A stretch of 64,000 nt of DNA, taken from Cryptosporidium bovis (lineage: Eukaryota; Apicomplexa; Conoidasida; Eucoccidiorida; Cryptosporidiidae). Shown in pieces: positions 20,914 through 30,908 of this stretch. The stretch lies in contig VHIT02000014.1 in the NCBI GenBank assembly GCA_009768925.2, forward strand, positions 40,081 to 104,080, read 5' to 3'. The position numbers and the translations under genes are program-made. The notes under the pieces are model-generated. The model saw only the letters and a list, made by a program, of their open reading frames with translations. It was not told the origin of the DNA and made no database searches. Every line of letters starts with the position of its first letter. Position 1 is the first letter of the stretch.

Positions 20914-21445
20914 ATGAGAAAAAAGACCCGTTGGTTCTTGGTTTCAATACCAAAAGACCAGCAATTTAGTGAGTCTGAATTTAAGGAACTGTTAAGCAAA
21001 ACAATGAAGGAAATGTTCGGTATTTTCTCGTATTTATACTCAATAAAAAGTAAGTTTAATGGTTGAGCTCTAAAAAAATCACAAGATAGTATCGATTATT
21101 GTGGTTTTAAATTGGCAAATTCGCACTTAAGCTTCAGTGATTCGATAGTAATTTGAATTAATTGAAGATGCAACATCTACACAGCATCAACTCAATGTTC
21201 GTTTAACTAACAATATATTCTAACTTTTAACCTTAGTTGTGTACTTTAGTATAAAGCTTGGATATACTATAGTTAACTGTAACCGAGAAATAAGTAATTA
21301 CCTAAGGTTATGCACTATTCTCGCACAAAACTCGGGAGAAATGAACATTCCGTGTAGTATTGTGCATACCAGTGGCACGTTGTGCTCAATACAAAAGAAA
21401 TTAACAGACATCCTGGTAAACGAAGAAATATTCTTTTATAGTTAG
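20914..21445 (+). CDS. POP5: RNase P/MRP subunit POP5 (2 exons)
   Basis: I joined exon 1 (20914-21049) to exon 2 (21237-21445) across a 187-base GT/AG intron with matching phase, giving 114 residues. Exon 1 starts MRKKTRWFLVSIP, like the R-x-R-Y/W-LLV-strand of Pop5. Exon 2 gives 'LGYTIVNCNREISNYLR' and then 'PCSIVHTSGTLCSIQKKL', the Pop5/Rpp14 signature in which R/C-containing strands lead to V-x-x-SGT-x-x-x-CQ-K. Pop5 is a core protein of RNase P and RNase MRP, which process tRNA and rRNA precursors. The length is near archaeal Pop5 and shorter than human (about 163). An E2F-like palindrome lies 106 bp upstream. Confidence 0.85.
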
Positions 21446-21678
21446 AAAACAAAGTATTATTAATATGTTTTTTAAACTATTTTCCCGTCTTTAGCCAGTC
21501 AGAAACAACTCTTCATGACTTATTGTAATTTTCTTAAAGTAAAACTCTCCTAATTTACTCAATTTCATAAATAAAATAAAACTAATAACGGCATTAACAC
21601 TGCTATTGTTATTAATATTTCCTGGTATTTATAAAAAGGTCATATAAACGTCTTGTTTTTGACACTCAAAAAAAGATC

Positions 21679-23607
21679 TTAAAATCTGTTTTCAGGAACG
21701 TTGTCGAATCTTCCATCGTCAACACCAAATCCATAAAGAACGACATTGAAATCTTTCTTTGGAATCCATGGGACTTTCGGAAGAATTGTGTTATTTATAA
21801 CAGCATCAGGAGATTTTTTGTTATTAGTGTCAGACAACGATTGATCGTCCTTGATATCCAAATCGTTATTTTGGTCTTTTGAATTTGCTTCAGAGGAATC
21901 GCTCGATTGCTTGGGTTGAAGTTTTTGATTATCAATTGCAACAGCTGTTGCCTGCAGTCTTTTTGCAACAGCAGACCCAATGTTTGGAGAGACAAGAGTG
22001 CTGGATGAATCACCACAAACACTTCTCGTTGATGGTCCCAACTGGACGATCATTAAAGTCATATTATCACATCCAATACCTTCGCTTTCGACTGGATTCG
22101 GAGCCAGACATTCGTCACATATTTCTTCGCAAATATCAGACAATTGAATGGAATTTAACGGTGGAATAGGAGAAGAGCCATCTAAATGTGACTCTGAGTA
22201 TGGCTTCCCATTAGTAGTTGTGAAGTTTTCACCAGTGTTCACCTCCACTTCTTTACCACTACTATTACTTGTGTCTTCGGAGTTATTTATCTGTAACAAC
22301 ATCTTCCTTCTGACGATATCTACACATAACTGATTATCAACAACATCCCAAATACCATCACATGCAAGAATAATGAATTCGTCCTCACTAGTTAGAGGAA
22401 TTATTCTAACATCTGGAAATGCCGTTATTTTTTGTTCTCTTGGTGTAAGAGTCTCGTCACTCTTGTATTGTAAATCACCTAGGGTCCTAGACATATTTAG
22501 ATTACCGTCCACGCGACCATTCTCTACTGTACCATGCGCCTTTAAAATTCTTTCATTCTCTATTGGTAACTCAGGCTTGTGATCATGAGACAAAGCAATT
22601 GCTTGGCCTGAACGACTTAAAACAGCTCTTGAATCACCTGCATTAGCTACAATTAGGAACGGACTTTGATTTGAATTTCCCTGGACAATAACAGCAACAA
22701 CAGCAGTCGTTCCACAATGGTCCGGACCACATGCTCCTGAGTCAGACAGGTCTTCCATGTAACTATCTTCCTCCAAACATTCATCTTCAGCTAAACTCTG
22801 GTCAGCAGATTCAAATGGAGATTCATTGTTCATGCAATTTACATCGCTTTCAAAAGGAACAATTCCATTGGAATTTGTTTCTTCAGCTTCATGATAATCA
22901 TGATTTTGAGTAACCTTTACCGGATCAAGATTTTCTCCTGTTGTAACAGAAGTTGACTCCTCTACAGATTCCCTTTTTTCCTGTACTTCTTCAATTTTTT
23001 TTTCAGTATCTTCAAGCTCAGCATTTCCCGACTCCTCATCGCCATTGAAGGATACTATTTGAAGAAATTTATTTCCATTTTGCTCTACCATTCTTAATAC
23101 CCTTTTTTGCCCATCTATTCCTCCTAATAACTCTTGGAGGAAAGTTTTCGGTTGATTGACTTCATTGGACGACTTTTTCTGGTCATATATGGCTCTTTGT
23201 TCCGGCCTAGAGGAAGGAGCAGCCATCTGCTCATCCAATTTAATATATGTCCTTTGAAGTGCCTCAGAAATAATCACAACTTTTGCTGGTAGCTTACTTT
23301 TCTCTTGGTCCAAAACCAACTCATTTGAATTTAATTCAGAAGCAACCAAATCTAGTTCTTCCTCGAATATTGATTCTATGTGTTTTGATACCCACTCTGA
23401 AATCACCGAGCCACCATGGCCATCAAAAACACCAAAAAGAGACAGTTCAGAATGTTTACTGAGCTTCGGTAAAGCCAAATGGGCATCCTCCATAGATACT
23501 CTCCAACCTTGCATCCCACTAACTCCATATCTAACGCCGTAATTCTCGAAATCACCTCCTTGGTTCGAGTGTTTCTTAGTGGATGGTTTCGTCAAAAACA
23601 TCCCCAT
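21679..23607 (-). CDS. PP2C-family (PPM) Ser/Thr phosphatase
   Basis: The start is set at the ATG giving MGMFLTKPSTKK (642 residues), because the frame before it opens at TTG and the MG-x-FL-x-x-P start is typical of PP2C. Gly2 could be N-myristoylated. Motifs in order: 'GVSGMQGWRVSMEDAH', 'GVFDGHGG' (about 59-66; metal-binding Asp), then 'CGTTAVVAVI' (about 290), 'NAGDSRAVLSR', 'HDHKP', 'RTLGD', 'ACDGIWDVVDN' and 'GCDNMTLMIVQ' (metal-binding DN). All catalytic aspartates are present, so it should be an active Mn/Mg-dependent phosphatase. An acidic insertion of about 160 residues separates the DGHGG and CGTTA motifs, and the C-terminal 100 residues are low complexity. Two E2F-like sites lie about 217-230 bp upstream. 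Substrates are unknown. Confidence 0.95.
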   Translation of the reverse strand: MGMFLTKPSTKKHSNQGGDFENYGVRYGVSGMQGWRVSMEDAHLALPKLSKHSELSLFGVFDGHGGSVISEWVSKHIESIFEEELDLVASELNSNELVLDQEKSKLPAKVVIISEALQRTYIKLDEQMAAPSSRPEQRAIYDQKKSSNEVNQPKTFLQELLGGIDGQKRVLRMVEQNGNKFLQIVSFNGDEESGNAELEDTEKKIEEVQEKRESVEESTSVTTGENLDPVKVTQNHDYHEAEETNSNGIVPFESDVNCMNNESPFESADQSLAEDECLEEDSYMEDLSDSGACGPDHCGTTAVVAVIVQGNSNQSPFLIVANAGDSRAVLSRSGQAIALSHDHKPELPIENERILKAHGTVENGRVDGNLNMSRTLGDLQYKSDETLTPREQKITAFPDVRIIPLTSEDEFIILACDGIWDVVDNQLCVDIVRRKMLLQINNSEDTSNSSGKEVEVNTGENFTTTNGKPYSESHLDGSSPIPPLNSIQLSDICEEICDECLAPNPVESEGIGCDNMTLMIVQLGPSTRSVCGDSSSTLVSPNIGSAVAKRLQATAVAIDNQKLQPKQSSDSSEANSKDQNNDLDIKDDQSLSDTNNKKSPDAVINNTILPKVPWIPKKDFNVVLYGFGVDDGRFDNVPENRF

Positions 23608-24082
23608 CTTTACCTCTTCTTCAATATCCAAACTGCTATGTAAAAACCAATGGAAATATCTATTCTAGTGAAATAGATATATTTATCCACCTTTTTATTA
23701 TTCAATGTAATTGTTCTTTCAACATATAAAATCGTGCTTCTCAACTATTTTCCTCCCTGTTCACTCAGCATGACCTAAATTCATTACTAATCTCCCCTCA
23801 AATATGATAATACTAAAAACCACGGCGCCGTACGGCGCCAAATATAGTGGGCATTTATTCTCATTAACAAGGAATAAAAGATTAAAAGAGATGCAGGAAA
23901 AGCACACAAACGGAATAATTACGCTAATAAACAGCAAATATATAATTAACGCTTATTTGAGAATTGTAATATGACTCATGTGGATATAAAATAAAAAATT
24001 AAACACCCTATCTTGCATAACTAGTGAGCTTTAAAGCCTAAAGTTCAATCATCTTAAATTGTAGAAAATAATGAAGAACGAG
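23608..24082. other. Intergenic, promoter of PP2C gene
   Basis: 475 bp between two minus-strand genes. The notable content is the tandem GGCGCC sites at 23824-23839. A 27-codon plus-strand frame from 23891 is too short to support. Confidence 0.5.
23824..23839. promoter_or_regulatory. Tandem GGCGCC E2F-like sites
   Basis: Two GGCGCC cores lie at 23824-23829 and 23834-23839, exactly 10 bp apart (one helical turn), the second followed by AAA. The pair lies about 217 bp upstream of the PP2C ATG. Tandem, in-phase spacing suggests two factors bound on one face of the DNA. Confidence 0.55.
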
Positions 24083-25282
24083 TTATTTGGTCAGCCAGTT
24101 ACTTAGAGGAATAATCCCCTCTTCAATTAGTTGTTTTTTTTTTCTCAAATAGTGTGAAAACCTGACATTTGTATAACTTGAAAAGTCAAATTCAACGGAA
24201 TTTGGCTGGTATCCTGGGGTTCTTGCTATAGACCAAAATCCCCATGAAAGGTGTGAGGCTAGAGAAAACACCTCTATTACCTTTGTAGTTATGTGTACCA
24301 CATCATCACTAGGAAGAATTTGCTTTTGTAGCGTTTGTGAAAGATAAACAGAAACAAACAATTTTCTGAGTTCTTCGGAAGGATAATCATCATAATTATA
24401 TTTGAAGAACGGTGGTTCGTCATGGCAATAATTGTATGTAAATTCGCAAAAAAAGTTAGCAATGTCTGAAGCAGCGAAGTTAACTGCTGAATACTCATAG
24501 TCAATCATCCTAATGTTGTTAGAAGTTTGAAGAAGATTGTTCTCTTGCAAATCATTATGGGCAAATACAAGTGAATATGCAGGTGTAATCGATGAGAGAG
24601 TATCAATTGTTTCAAAAGAAAGTTTTCTTCCCCCCAAAATAATATCCTCAAGTTGTTCTACTTCGTTTAAAACAGTCTTGTATAATTCTTGATCTATTGA
24701 AAAATTTTCCTTAGATACTTGTGAAATTGCCTCTTCTTTCCAAAGATATATTCTTTTAAAAAGTATCGGTTCTTTGTCAAAGTTCTTTGGAAAGTCTGCT
24801 CTTTTTGTGTTAATTGTATGAAGATAACCCAAATTTTTAGCAACTTCTGTACATATATGGGTAAGCTTAAGTTGACTAGTAGTTAATGGCTCACCCTCTA
24901 AAAACTCCTCAATACGTCCTTCCGGAAAGTCTGCAATTAGTTTTGGAGCAATATTTATCTCACTTAGATATCTAAATACCTGAAGTTCAACTTTTGAATC
25001 ATAAAATTTTCCCACATGTTTACCGTATATTCTAAAAAGAACTCTCGAGTGCTTCAAACTAGAACTTATACTCCCATCAATAATGCTTACTGAAAAAAGT
25101 TGATTTGTTAATCCAGAAAGTATTTGGCTCACTTCTATATTCTTCGTTTCAATCTCCTTCCATCCAGGTATGTTAGTAATGCACAATTCCTTTATTAATC
25201 CAACATCAGTTATTGTTGAAAATGATCTGAATGACTCTGAAAGTTGATCACCTACTTGAATTTTCTTATTTGGGAATGGCAT
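24083..25282 (-). CDS. Choline/ethanolamine kinase
   Basis: The 399-residue product has the eukaryotic-kinase-like choline kinase core: nucleotide-binding lobe ('SGLTNQLFSVSI', 'VLFRIYGKHVGKFYD'), 'RIEEFLEGEPL', the catalytic 'FAHNDLQENNLL' (Brenner motif H-x-D-x-x-x-x-N, about residues 238-249) and the choline kinase motif 'MIDYEYSAVNFAASDIANFF' (about 256-275). The enzyme phosphorylates choline and/or ethanolamine with ATP, the first step of the Kennedy pathway to PC and PE. Catalytic Asp and Asn and the metal-binding DYEY are all visible. The sequence does not decide between choline and ethanolamine; this parasite group is annotated with choline kinase. Other lipid genes here are PS decarboxylase, the PTPLA dehydratase and the giant synthase. 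Confidence 0.93.
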   Translation of the reverse strand: MPFPNKKIQVGDQLSESFRSFSTITDVGLIKELCITNIPGWKEIETKNIEVSQILSGLTNQLFSVSIIDGSISSSLKHSRVLFRIYGKHVGKFYDSKVELQVFRYLSEINIAPKLIADFPEGRIEEFLEGEPLTTSQLKLTHICTEVAKNLGYLHTINTKRADFPKNFDKEPILFKRIYLWKEEAISQVSKENFSIDQELYKTVLNEVEQLEDIILGGRKLSFETIDTLSSITPAYSLVFAHNDLQENNLLQTSNNIRMIDYEYSAVNFAASDIANFFCEFTYNYCHDEPPFFKYNYDDYPSEELRKLFVSVYLSQTLQKQILPSDDVVHITTKVIEVFSLASHLSWGFWSIARTPGYQPNSVEFDFSSYTNVRFSHYLRKKKQLIEEGIIPLSNWLTK

Positions 25283-25689
25283 TTACTGCACCAAATAATT
25301 AAATATTACTTGCGTTGCACAAAAATATATTGAATAGTTATTCTTTTAAAATAACTCGTAAATGTTTTCCAGCAGCAAATAATTCAATAATCAACTTATT
25401 TTAGTTATTAAATATTGTAAAATGTATATATTATATAATTTAATTAATGTGCATATATTTTCAGGTGACTTTAATAGTGTATTAAATTATTATATTTGCA
25501 CAGCTTTAAACAGTCATATTTTTTAAGATAGTTAAGAGGGTAATTGATCGTTTTTTTTTGCGGAAAATTTTAAAGAAAAATAAATAAATTTAAGATTTAA
25601 AGTTAAAATCCCTTAACAAGAATACCTTAAACATACTTTAGTTCAAAAGAAAATATTAATCACTGAATTATGAGTTAGCCGAGTAATTA
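25283..25689. other. Divergent intergenic region, AT-rich
   Basis: 407 bp between the choline kinase and CCA-adding enzyme starts. Very AT-rich with T and A runs; I see no distinct motif, RNA gene or coding frame. Confidence 0.5.
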
Positions 25690-27666
25690 ATGCTGAAAAA
25701 TAAAAAGACTTTGAATTTCACAAAAAGAAAACTTTACATCACATCTGGACAGTATGAAAATATCAAATTTGAGAAAAAGGTGAAAAAAGATATAGAATGT
25801 GAATCTATTACGATAAAATTAGATAAAAATGAGAAAAAACTTTTTAATCTCTTGTTTGAGTACGTAAGTTCAAACAATTTAAATACAATTGTCAGAGTTG
25901 CAGGTGGGTGGGTTAGAGACAAAATATTGGATTATATGCATTCAGTAGGACTTGAGAGTCCACAAAATATTACTGATAATGGGTGTGAATATGAGTTTGC
26001 CTTCAAAAAAGATATTGATATAGCATTAGATAATCTGTCAGGAAAAGAATTTGCAGAAGGGTTTAATAATTGGCTACAACAAGTCCACAATTATCCAAAA
26101 CACACAGTTGGAATAATTAACAGAGATCCAGAAAAAAGCAAACATCTTGAAACAGCGACCCTTATTTGGAATGAAATATGTATTGATTTTGTTGGTCTTA
26201 GGTCAGAAACGTACACCTTAGACAGCAGAATACCAACAATAAATCTTGGAACTGCTGAAGAAGATGCATACAGAAGGGATTTTACAATCAACAGTATGTT
26301 TTACAACATTAATGATGGAAAGATTGAGGACTTTACAAACATGGGACTTGTTGACTTGCATAACAAAATAATAAGAACCCCTCTTGATCCAATTAAGACA
26401 CTACTAGATGATCCTCTAAGGGCACTCAGGGCCTTTAGATTTACATCCAGACTTCACTTTATTATGGAGGACAATCTATTAAATGCATGCAAGGAAAATT
26501 CCCTGAGAGACTCTTTAAGAACAAAAATAAGCAGAGAAAGAATAGGTTCAGAAATACATGAAATGATATCAAATAAATATTCCGGTAATCCCGCAATTGG
26601 TCTTAAACTTATAGTAAATAGTGGTCTTGTTTATTCTGTTTTTAAATTTCCAGATAATGAAACTATCTTCAGTTATCTAAATAATGAAATAGAGTTTGTG
26701 GATTTGTCCCAGCTTGGAGATTGGTACAGTATTGGACCTTTTGTAGTCGAATTAACGCATCGTACAATTGAATTATTGGTTGTTAGTGAAAATAACGAGA
26801 GTGTTTTTTGTGGAGTCAACTTTATTAATTTACTATCTTTTGATCAAGAATCAAATTGGGGGACTTCAACCTACTTCGCCTTTATGCTTCCCTTATTTCA
26901 TTATTATTATAAAAACGAAAAGGGGAAAGAAATTCTACTAATCAAATACATTCTGTCAAATTCACTCAAACTTTCAAATAAGATATCAAATTCTGTAGTA
27001 TCACTTGTTAGTTCGTGTCTAACTTTGATTCCAAGTATAATTGAATTAGATTCATTGAATTTATTGGCAAATTATACCATTAAGGACAACGATTTTTGTA
27101 AAGTTGATCTGTATTGTAACTCCACAAAAACTCGACTTCTAAATCAGGTTGAATCCGGGTTATTGGATTTTTACACGAAACATTTTAAGTTCATCCAAAA
27201 AAGTTGCGACCTAAAAAAAAATACAGAAAGGAAAATTAAATTGGGACTGTTCATCTCAATAACAGGAGAACTCTGGATTGAATTGATAGTTTCATTGTTC
27301 TCACTAGACATTATTTATAGAGGATCTAAATTTGGATCGTCTGAAAAAAACGACCGTTGGAGTGATTCAGAGTTGAAGGAACTCTTTCACTCTCACCCAT
27401 GCTTTAATTTAATTAAAGAAATTGCAAGTTTGAAATTAGATAAAGCCTATGAATTTAAAAATCCCGTTGATGGAAAAATGATTAGCAGGCATTTTCCAAA
27501 ACTATCAAAGGGTCCAAAATATAAGTATTTAATTAACATGTCGCACTTGTGGTTTATAGCATTTTCTAACGATATTAGTTGCATTAATGAAGATGAAATA
27601 TCAAGATGCATTTGTTTCATTGAAAACAACTGTGAACAAATCCTGAATTCTGAGGATATTTGTTAG
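25690..27666 (+). CDS. CCA-adding tRNA nucleotidyltransferase
   Basis: The 658-residue class II nucleotidyltransferase shows motif A 'VRVAGGWVRDKILD' (about 68-81), the metal-binding 'KDIDIAL' (DxD, about 105-112), motif B 'AYRRDFTINSMFYN' (about 193-206), motif C 'DDPLRALRAFRF' (about 239-250) and 'ISRERIGSEIHEM' (about 277-290), in the order of eukaryotic CCA-adding enzymes. It adds or repairs the 3' CCA end of tRNAs without a template. It is longer than yeast CCA1 (about 550 residues), with extra AT-encoded, Lys/Asn-rich sequence at the C-terminal half. Intronless; its stop lies 11 bp from the convergent stop of the next gene. All catalytic residues are present. Confidence 0.96.
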   Translation: MLKNKKTLNFTKRKLYITSGQYENIKFEKKVKKDIECESITIKLDKNEKKLFNLLFEYVSSNNLNTIVRVAGGWVRDKILDYMHSVGLESPQNITDNGCEYEFAFKKDIDIALDNLSGKEFAEGFNNWLQQVHNYPKHTVGIINRDPEKSKHLETATLIWNEICIDFVGLRSETYTLDSRIPTINLGTAEEDAYRRDFTINSMFYNINDGKIEDFTNMGLVDLHNKIIRTPLDPIKTLLDDPLRALRAFRFTSRLHFIMEDNLLNACKENSLRDSLRTKISRERIGSEIHEMISNKYSGNPAIGLKLIVNSGLVYSVFKFPDNETIFSYLNNEIEFVDLSQLGDWYSIGPFVVELTHRTIELLVVSENNESVFCGVNFINLLSFDQESNWGTSTYFAFMLPLFHYYYKNEKGKEILLIKYILSNSLKLSNKISNSVVSLVSSCLTLIPSIIELDSLNLLANYTIKDNDFCKVDLYCNSTKTRLLNQVESGLLDFYTKHFKFIQKSCDLKKNTERKIKLGLFISITGELWIELIVSLFSLDIIYRGSKFGSSEKNDRWSDSELKELFHSHPCFNLIKEIASLKLDKAYEFKNPVDGKMISRHFPKLSKGPKYKYLINMSHLWFIAFSNDISCINEDEISRCICFIENNCEQILNSEDIC

Positions 27667-27677
27667 CTAAAACTTGA

Positions 27678-28613
27678 CTAACATTTTAAAAGGCTTGCTA
27701 ATTCAGGTGATAATTTGAAGGCTTTTTTAAATAACGAAACTGCAGTTCCAGGATCCCCTTTTTCAGCTATATTTTGAGCATCAAGCCACATTTTATAGGC
27801 CTTTTGGTCGCTTTCACCTGTTAATATTGGATTTATCCTATTGAACAATATATCCGTGCGAATCATATATTTTTTATAACCGGAGGATACAGGTTCTCCC
27901 TCATGCATGTCTGTAAAGAAGAAAGTGACGATGCGACCTGCCTTCGGTTGGACTTTGTATAACACATTTTCTGGTATGGTTCTGTCTCTACCATCCTCAT
28001 CTTTATGAAATTTTTCTAGTTTTTGCCTCGAATCTACAAAGGATGTGGCTCCTCCACCCTCCTCGGGAATTGTGTTTAAATAAAGCAAAATCGTCCAAAA
28101 TGTTCTTTTGTTCGCATCTAAGCATACAGATCCATCAGTATGAGGCCCAAAGTGCCCACCTTTTCCATATCTTCCAAATAACATTCTTTCGTAAATTCCT
28201 GAAGCCTTCCATTCTCCAACAGTGTCCAACTCTGAATAATCGTCTTCTTCTTTAATTGAAAAACTATGGTGGGAGAATAAACGTTTTATCCTTTCCCACA
28301 TAAAATTAGAGAGTAAGCTCATGTCGCTTTCGACTGTATCTACATCTCTAAAATCTTTGTTTTCTTTATCTATGGGGTTCCAAAATGAAAGTTCACCGCT
28401 TTTTTCTAACAAATCAATTATTGCTTTGCATTCTTCCTCCGTAAAAACATCGTCCCATATTTCAGCAAAAGGGAATCCCGGGATACTCTTTTTTGTAACT
28501 TTACTAACCTGGATTATTGGATTGGTGTTTAGGACAAAGTCGGGTAGCAATTTACTTTCCTCCACGAGTTCCTTGTCCCTTACCATAGACAAATAGTTCG
28601 AGTAATTAGCCAT
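27678..28613 (-). CDS. Prolyl-4-hydroxylase-type 2OG-Fe(II) dioxygenase, TPR-like tail
   Basis: The 311-residue protein has the double-stranded beta-helix of 2-oxoglutarate/Fe(II) enzymes. Iron ligands appear in 'FGPHTDGSV' (H-x-D, about residues 156-160) and 'DMHEGEPV' (distal His, about 233). The 2OG-binding basic residue is in 'YMIRTDILF'. 'EEGGGATSFVDS' and 'KAGRIVTFF' fit prolyl 4-hydroxylases. The enzyme has no signal peptide or KDEL-like tail, so it is probably cytosolic or nuclear rather than collagen-type. The last 40 residues ('AEKGDPGTAVSLFKKAFKLS') look like one TPR motif, an unusual addition. Possible substrates, by analogy, include Skp1 or ribosomal/translation proteins, but none can be proven from sequence. 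It is convergent with the CCA gene (11 bp gap). Confidence 0.85.
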   Translation of the reverse strand: MANYSNYLSMVRDKELVEESKLLPDFVLNTNPIIQVSKVTKKSIPGFPFAEIWDDVFTEEECKAIIDLLEKSGELSFWNPIDKENKDFRDVDTVESDMSLLSNFMWERIKRLFSHHSFSIKEEDDYSELDTVGEWKASGIYERMLFGRYGKGGHFGPHTDGSVCLDANKRTFWTILLYLNTIPEEGGGATSFVDSRQKLEKFHKDEDGRDRTIPENVLYKVQPKAGRIVTFFFTDMHEGEPVSSGYKKYMIRTDILFNRINPILTGESDQKAYKMWLDAQNIAEKGDPGTAVSLFKKAFKLSPELASLLKC

Positions 28614-29023
28614 TCTAGAAGAAAGAAAGATCCACTCCTAAATGTGATTATCATAAAAAATGTTACCCCTTTTTTGTCTCAATTGCTCCCTTCCCATAAA
28701 GTGCTTTTACGGACCAAATAAATTAAAGTACTGAATTTAGATGGCGGTGCATTCATAACTTACACCCCGAGAGGAAACTACAAAGTGTAACATAAATATT
28801 ACAGATATTTTTTATTAAGGAAAAATCAGTTTTTATTAGCTGATATTTTGGATTTTTTGTATTTACATTTATATTGGTTCTCATCTGTCATTTTCGCCTT
28901 ATTATTATCATTTAGAATCCGTCTCAACTCTAGTTATTAAACAAAGTATAATTACTTATTAAAAAATAGGGCTGTTGTATATATTAATCGCAAATTTTTC
29001 TTTGAACAAAAATTTAATCTGAA
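28614..29023. promoter_or_regulatory. Divergent promoter, hydroxylase / RING E3
   Basis: 410 bp between divergent ATGs. AT-rich, with no GGCGCC element. No RNA gene or small ORF is evident. Confidence 0.4.
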
Positions 29024-30502
29024 ATGCAAAACGATGTATTTAATGCTGGTATTAATGGGACTTCTGGAAGTCTTCTAAGAAGGTATTGGTGCCACGCCTG
29101 CCAAAGGTATGTTGCTGTAAATGAGACGGTAGCAAATACTGATCTAACATGTTCTATATGTGGCAATAGTGGGTTTGTTGAAATAGTTCACCACTTTCAA
29201 GATCGTGGTACTGAATCATTGAATACCCACGATTTGAATACAAACAATGAATCCAATACAAATAATCAATCCACAAATTTTCCGGGAAATGAAGCGAACT
29301 CAAATCAAAATACAAACAATAATTCTGCTTGGGTAAACATTTCCTCTTTGCCACAAATCCCTCAAGGTATTAATGGTGAAACTTTAATTTCAAGAATAAT
29401 ATCAGAGGTTTCCGGGAGTTTAAGAAATAACATTAACAATCAAGGCTCAAACAACCAATTTCAAAGCAACAATGGTAGAAGAGCCACTATAACAACTATC
29501 AATAGCAACAATAACAGTAATTTACAACAAGAACAAAATTTGCAAGGTGGTGGAAATTCAATCACCTTTCAAAGAATTGGTTATCAAAATCCGTCAGTTC
29601 CTAATTCATCCAGTACAGCATTTGTTGTTGGTATGAATGGAGAATTTAGAGAACTTCCAATAGCCGAAATGTTGTCGGGTAACGCTATTTCTACTCTTGT
29701 TGAAACGATGGAAAACGCATTGGCTGTTGCTCTTAGTACAGAAGATCCAAATAATAGATTTGGGAGTCCACCAGCATCTGTTCAAGTTGTTGAGCAACTT
29801 CCAAGAGAAACAGTATCCGAGTCTAACATTGCAAAAATTAAATTGGGTGGTCCTTGTGCCGTTTGCCAGGATGAATATAATGTTGGTGACGAAGTTATGG
29901 GTTTAACCAGAGATGTAGAGGTTTGCCCTCATATATTTCATGTTAATTGCCTTATGCCATGGCTAAATCAACACAATTCATGCCCCGTTTGTAGATTTGA
30001 ACTTCCTACAGACGATGATTCATATGAAAACAGAAGAAGAACAACCCAAAATTCCAGCTCTACACAAACTAATACAGATAGTAATAATGTTACGCAACAA
30101 ACAACAGCTGAAACTCAAACTAATACAGAGAGAAGTGATGCTTCTCGTTCTCGCACGACAAATACCCAAACAGGCCGTTCCGGAAATACAAGAAGTATTA
30201 ATTCAACTGCATTTTCCGGAATGCCTATTTTTTCACCACAATTCCCATTGCTTACAAGTAGCTTTACCACTGTTAGAAATTTTCCTGTTGAAACCATCGA
30301 AATTAATGAGAGTGGTGAAGCTCCCAATCTACAAACCAACATTATTGAAGAAATACACAATGCTACTCACAACAGAATTCATCAACTACACCACAATTCA
30401 GGTATTGACCAATCAAATAATGAGATAGACTCTGATTCTCTTTCCGAATTCACTCCAATTGACAGAATAAATAATCCTTCAAACATGTGTAGAATGATGT
30501 AA
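29024..30502 (+). CDS. RING-H2 E3 ubiquitin ligase, RNF115/126-like
   Basis: The 492-residue protein begins with a zinc-ribbon-like module (about residues 20-50: 'RYWCHACQRYV', 'LTCSICGNSGFVEIV'; CxxC and CxxC), as in the RNF115/RNF126 group. A Ser/Asn/Gln-rich linker follows, then a RING-H2 (about 276-320: 'CAVCQDEYNVGD', 'CPHIFHVNCLMPWL', 'SCPVCRFEL'; order C3H2C3). The hydrophobic helix before the RING ('NAISTLVETMENALAVAL') is also found in that family. It would recruit E2 enzymes and ubiquitinate quality-control or trafficking clients. C-terminal 170 residues are disordered (S/T/N/Q). All zinc ligands are present, so the RING should be functional. Confidence 0.9.
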   Translation: MQNDVFNAGINGTSGSLLRRYWCHACQRYVAVNETVANTDLTCSICGNSGFVEIVHHFQDRGTESLNTHDLNTNNESNTNNQSTNFPGNEANSNQNTNNNSAWVNISSLPQIPQGINGETLISRIISEVSGSLRNNINNQGSNNQFQSNNGRRATITTINSNNNSNLQQEQNLQGGGNSITFQRIGYQNPSVPNSSSTAFVVGMNGEFRELPIAEMLSGNAISTLVETMENALAVALSTEDPNNRFGSPPASVQVVEQLPRETVSESNIAKIKLGGPCAVCQDEYNVGDEVMGLTRDVEVCPHIFHVNCLMPWLNQHNSCPVCRFELPTDDDSYENRRRTTQNSSSTQTNTDSNNVTQQTTAETQTNTERSDASRSRTTNTQTGRSGNTRSINSTAFSGMPIFSPQFPLLTSSFTTVRNFPVETIEINESGEAPNLQTNIIEEIHNATHNRIHQLHHNSGIDQSNNEIDSDSLSEFTPIDRINNPSNMCRMM

Positions 30503-30908
30503 CCACTTAAATTTATATTTTGAGGTTATTTACTTGCATATTCTTATTCGCATGTAGATGAATTTACATTATATAAATTCCAGTAGTTAACACATTACAT
30601 GGTGATTTCCAAAATACTTTCATTAAACTTATCACTTAACCTCGTTATACGCATTAGTATAGTATTAATGTCCTATATGTATGAAAGTAATTACATATTT
30701 ATTATCCCTTATTAGATGCTTTCTACGGAACAAAATTTTGTGAGAAACATATTCCATAATCGGGAAAACTCGTAGTTTCAACAGTGTCATTTATTTTTTT
30801 AAAAGACAAAAATACATTTGAATCAAAAACTAATTATTCATAATAGTGGTAATTACCACCATTACTATAGTTACTATATAAATACACATTTTAGACTTAA
30901 CTCGCTAT
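30503..30908. other. Convergent intergenic, 3' UTRs
   Basis: 406 bp between convergent stops. Very AT-rich; no coding frame, tRNA or strong repeat seen. Confidence 0.5.

Noticed and set aside
23891-23974. 27-codon frame downstream of tandem GGCGCC sites
   Set aside because: Too short and without protein-like features. The sites are better assigned to the divergent PP2C gene.
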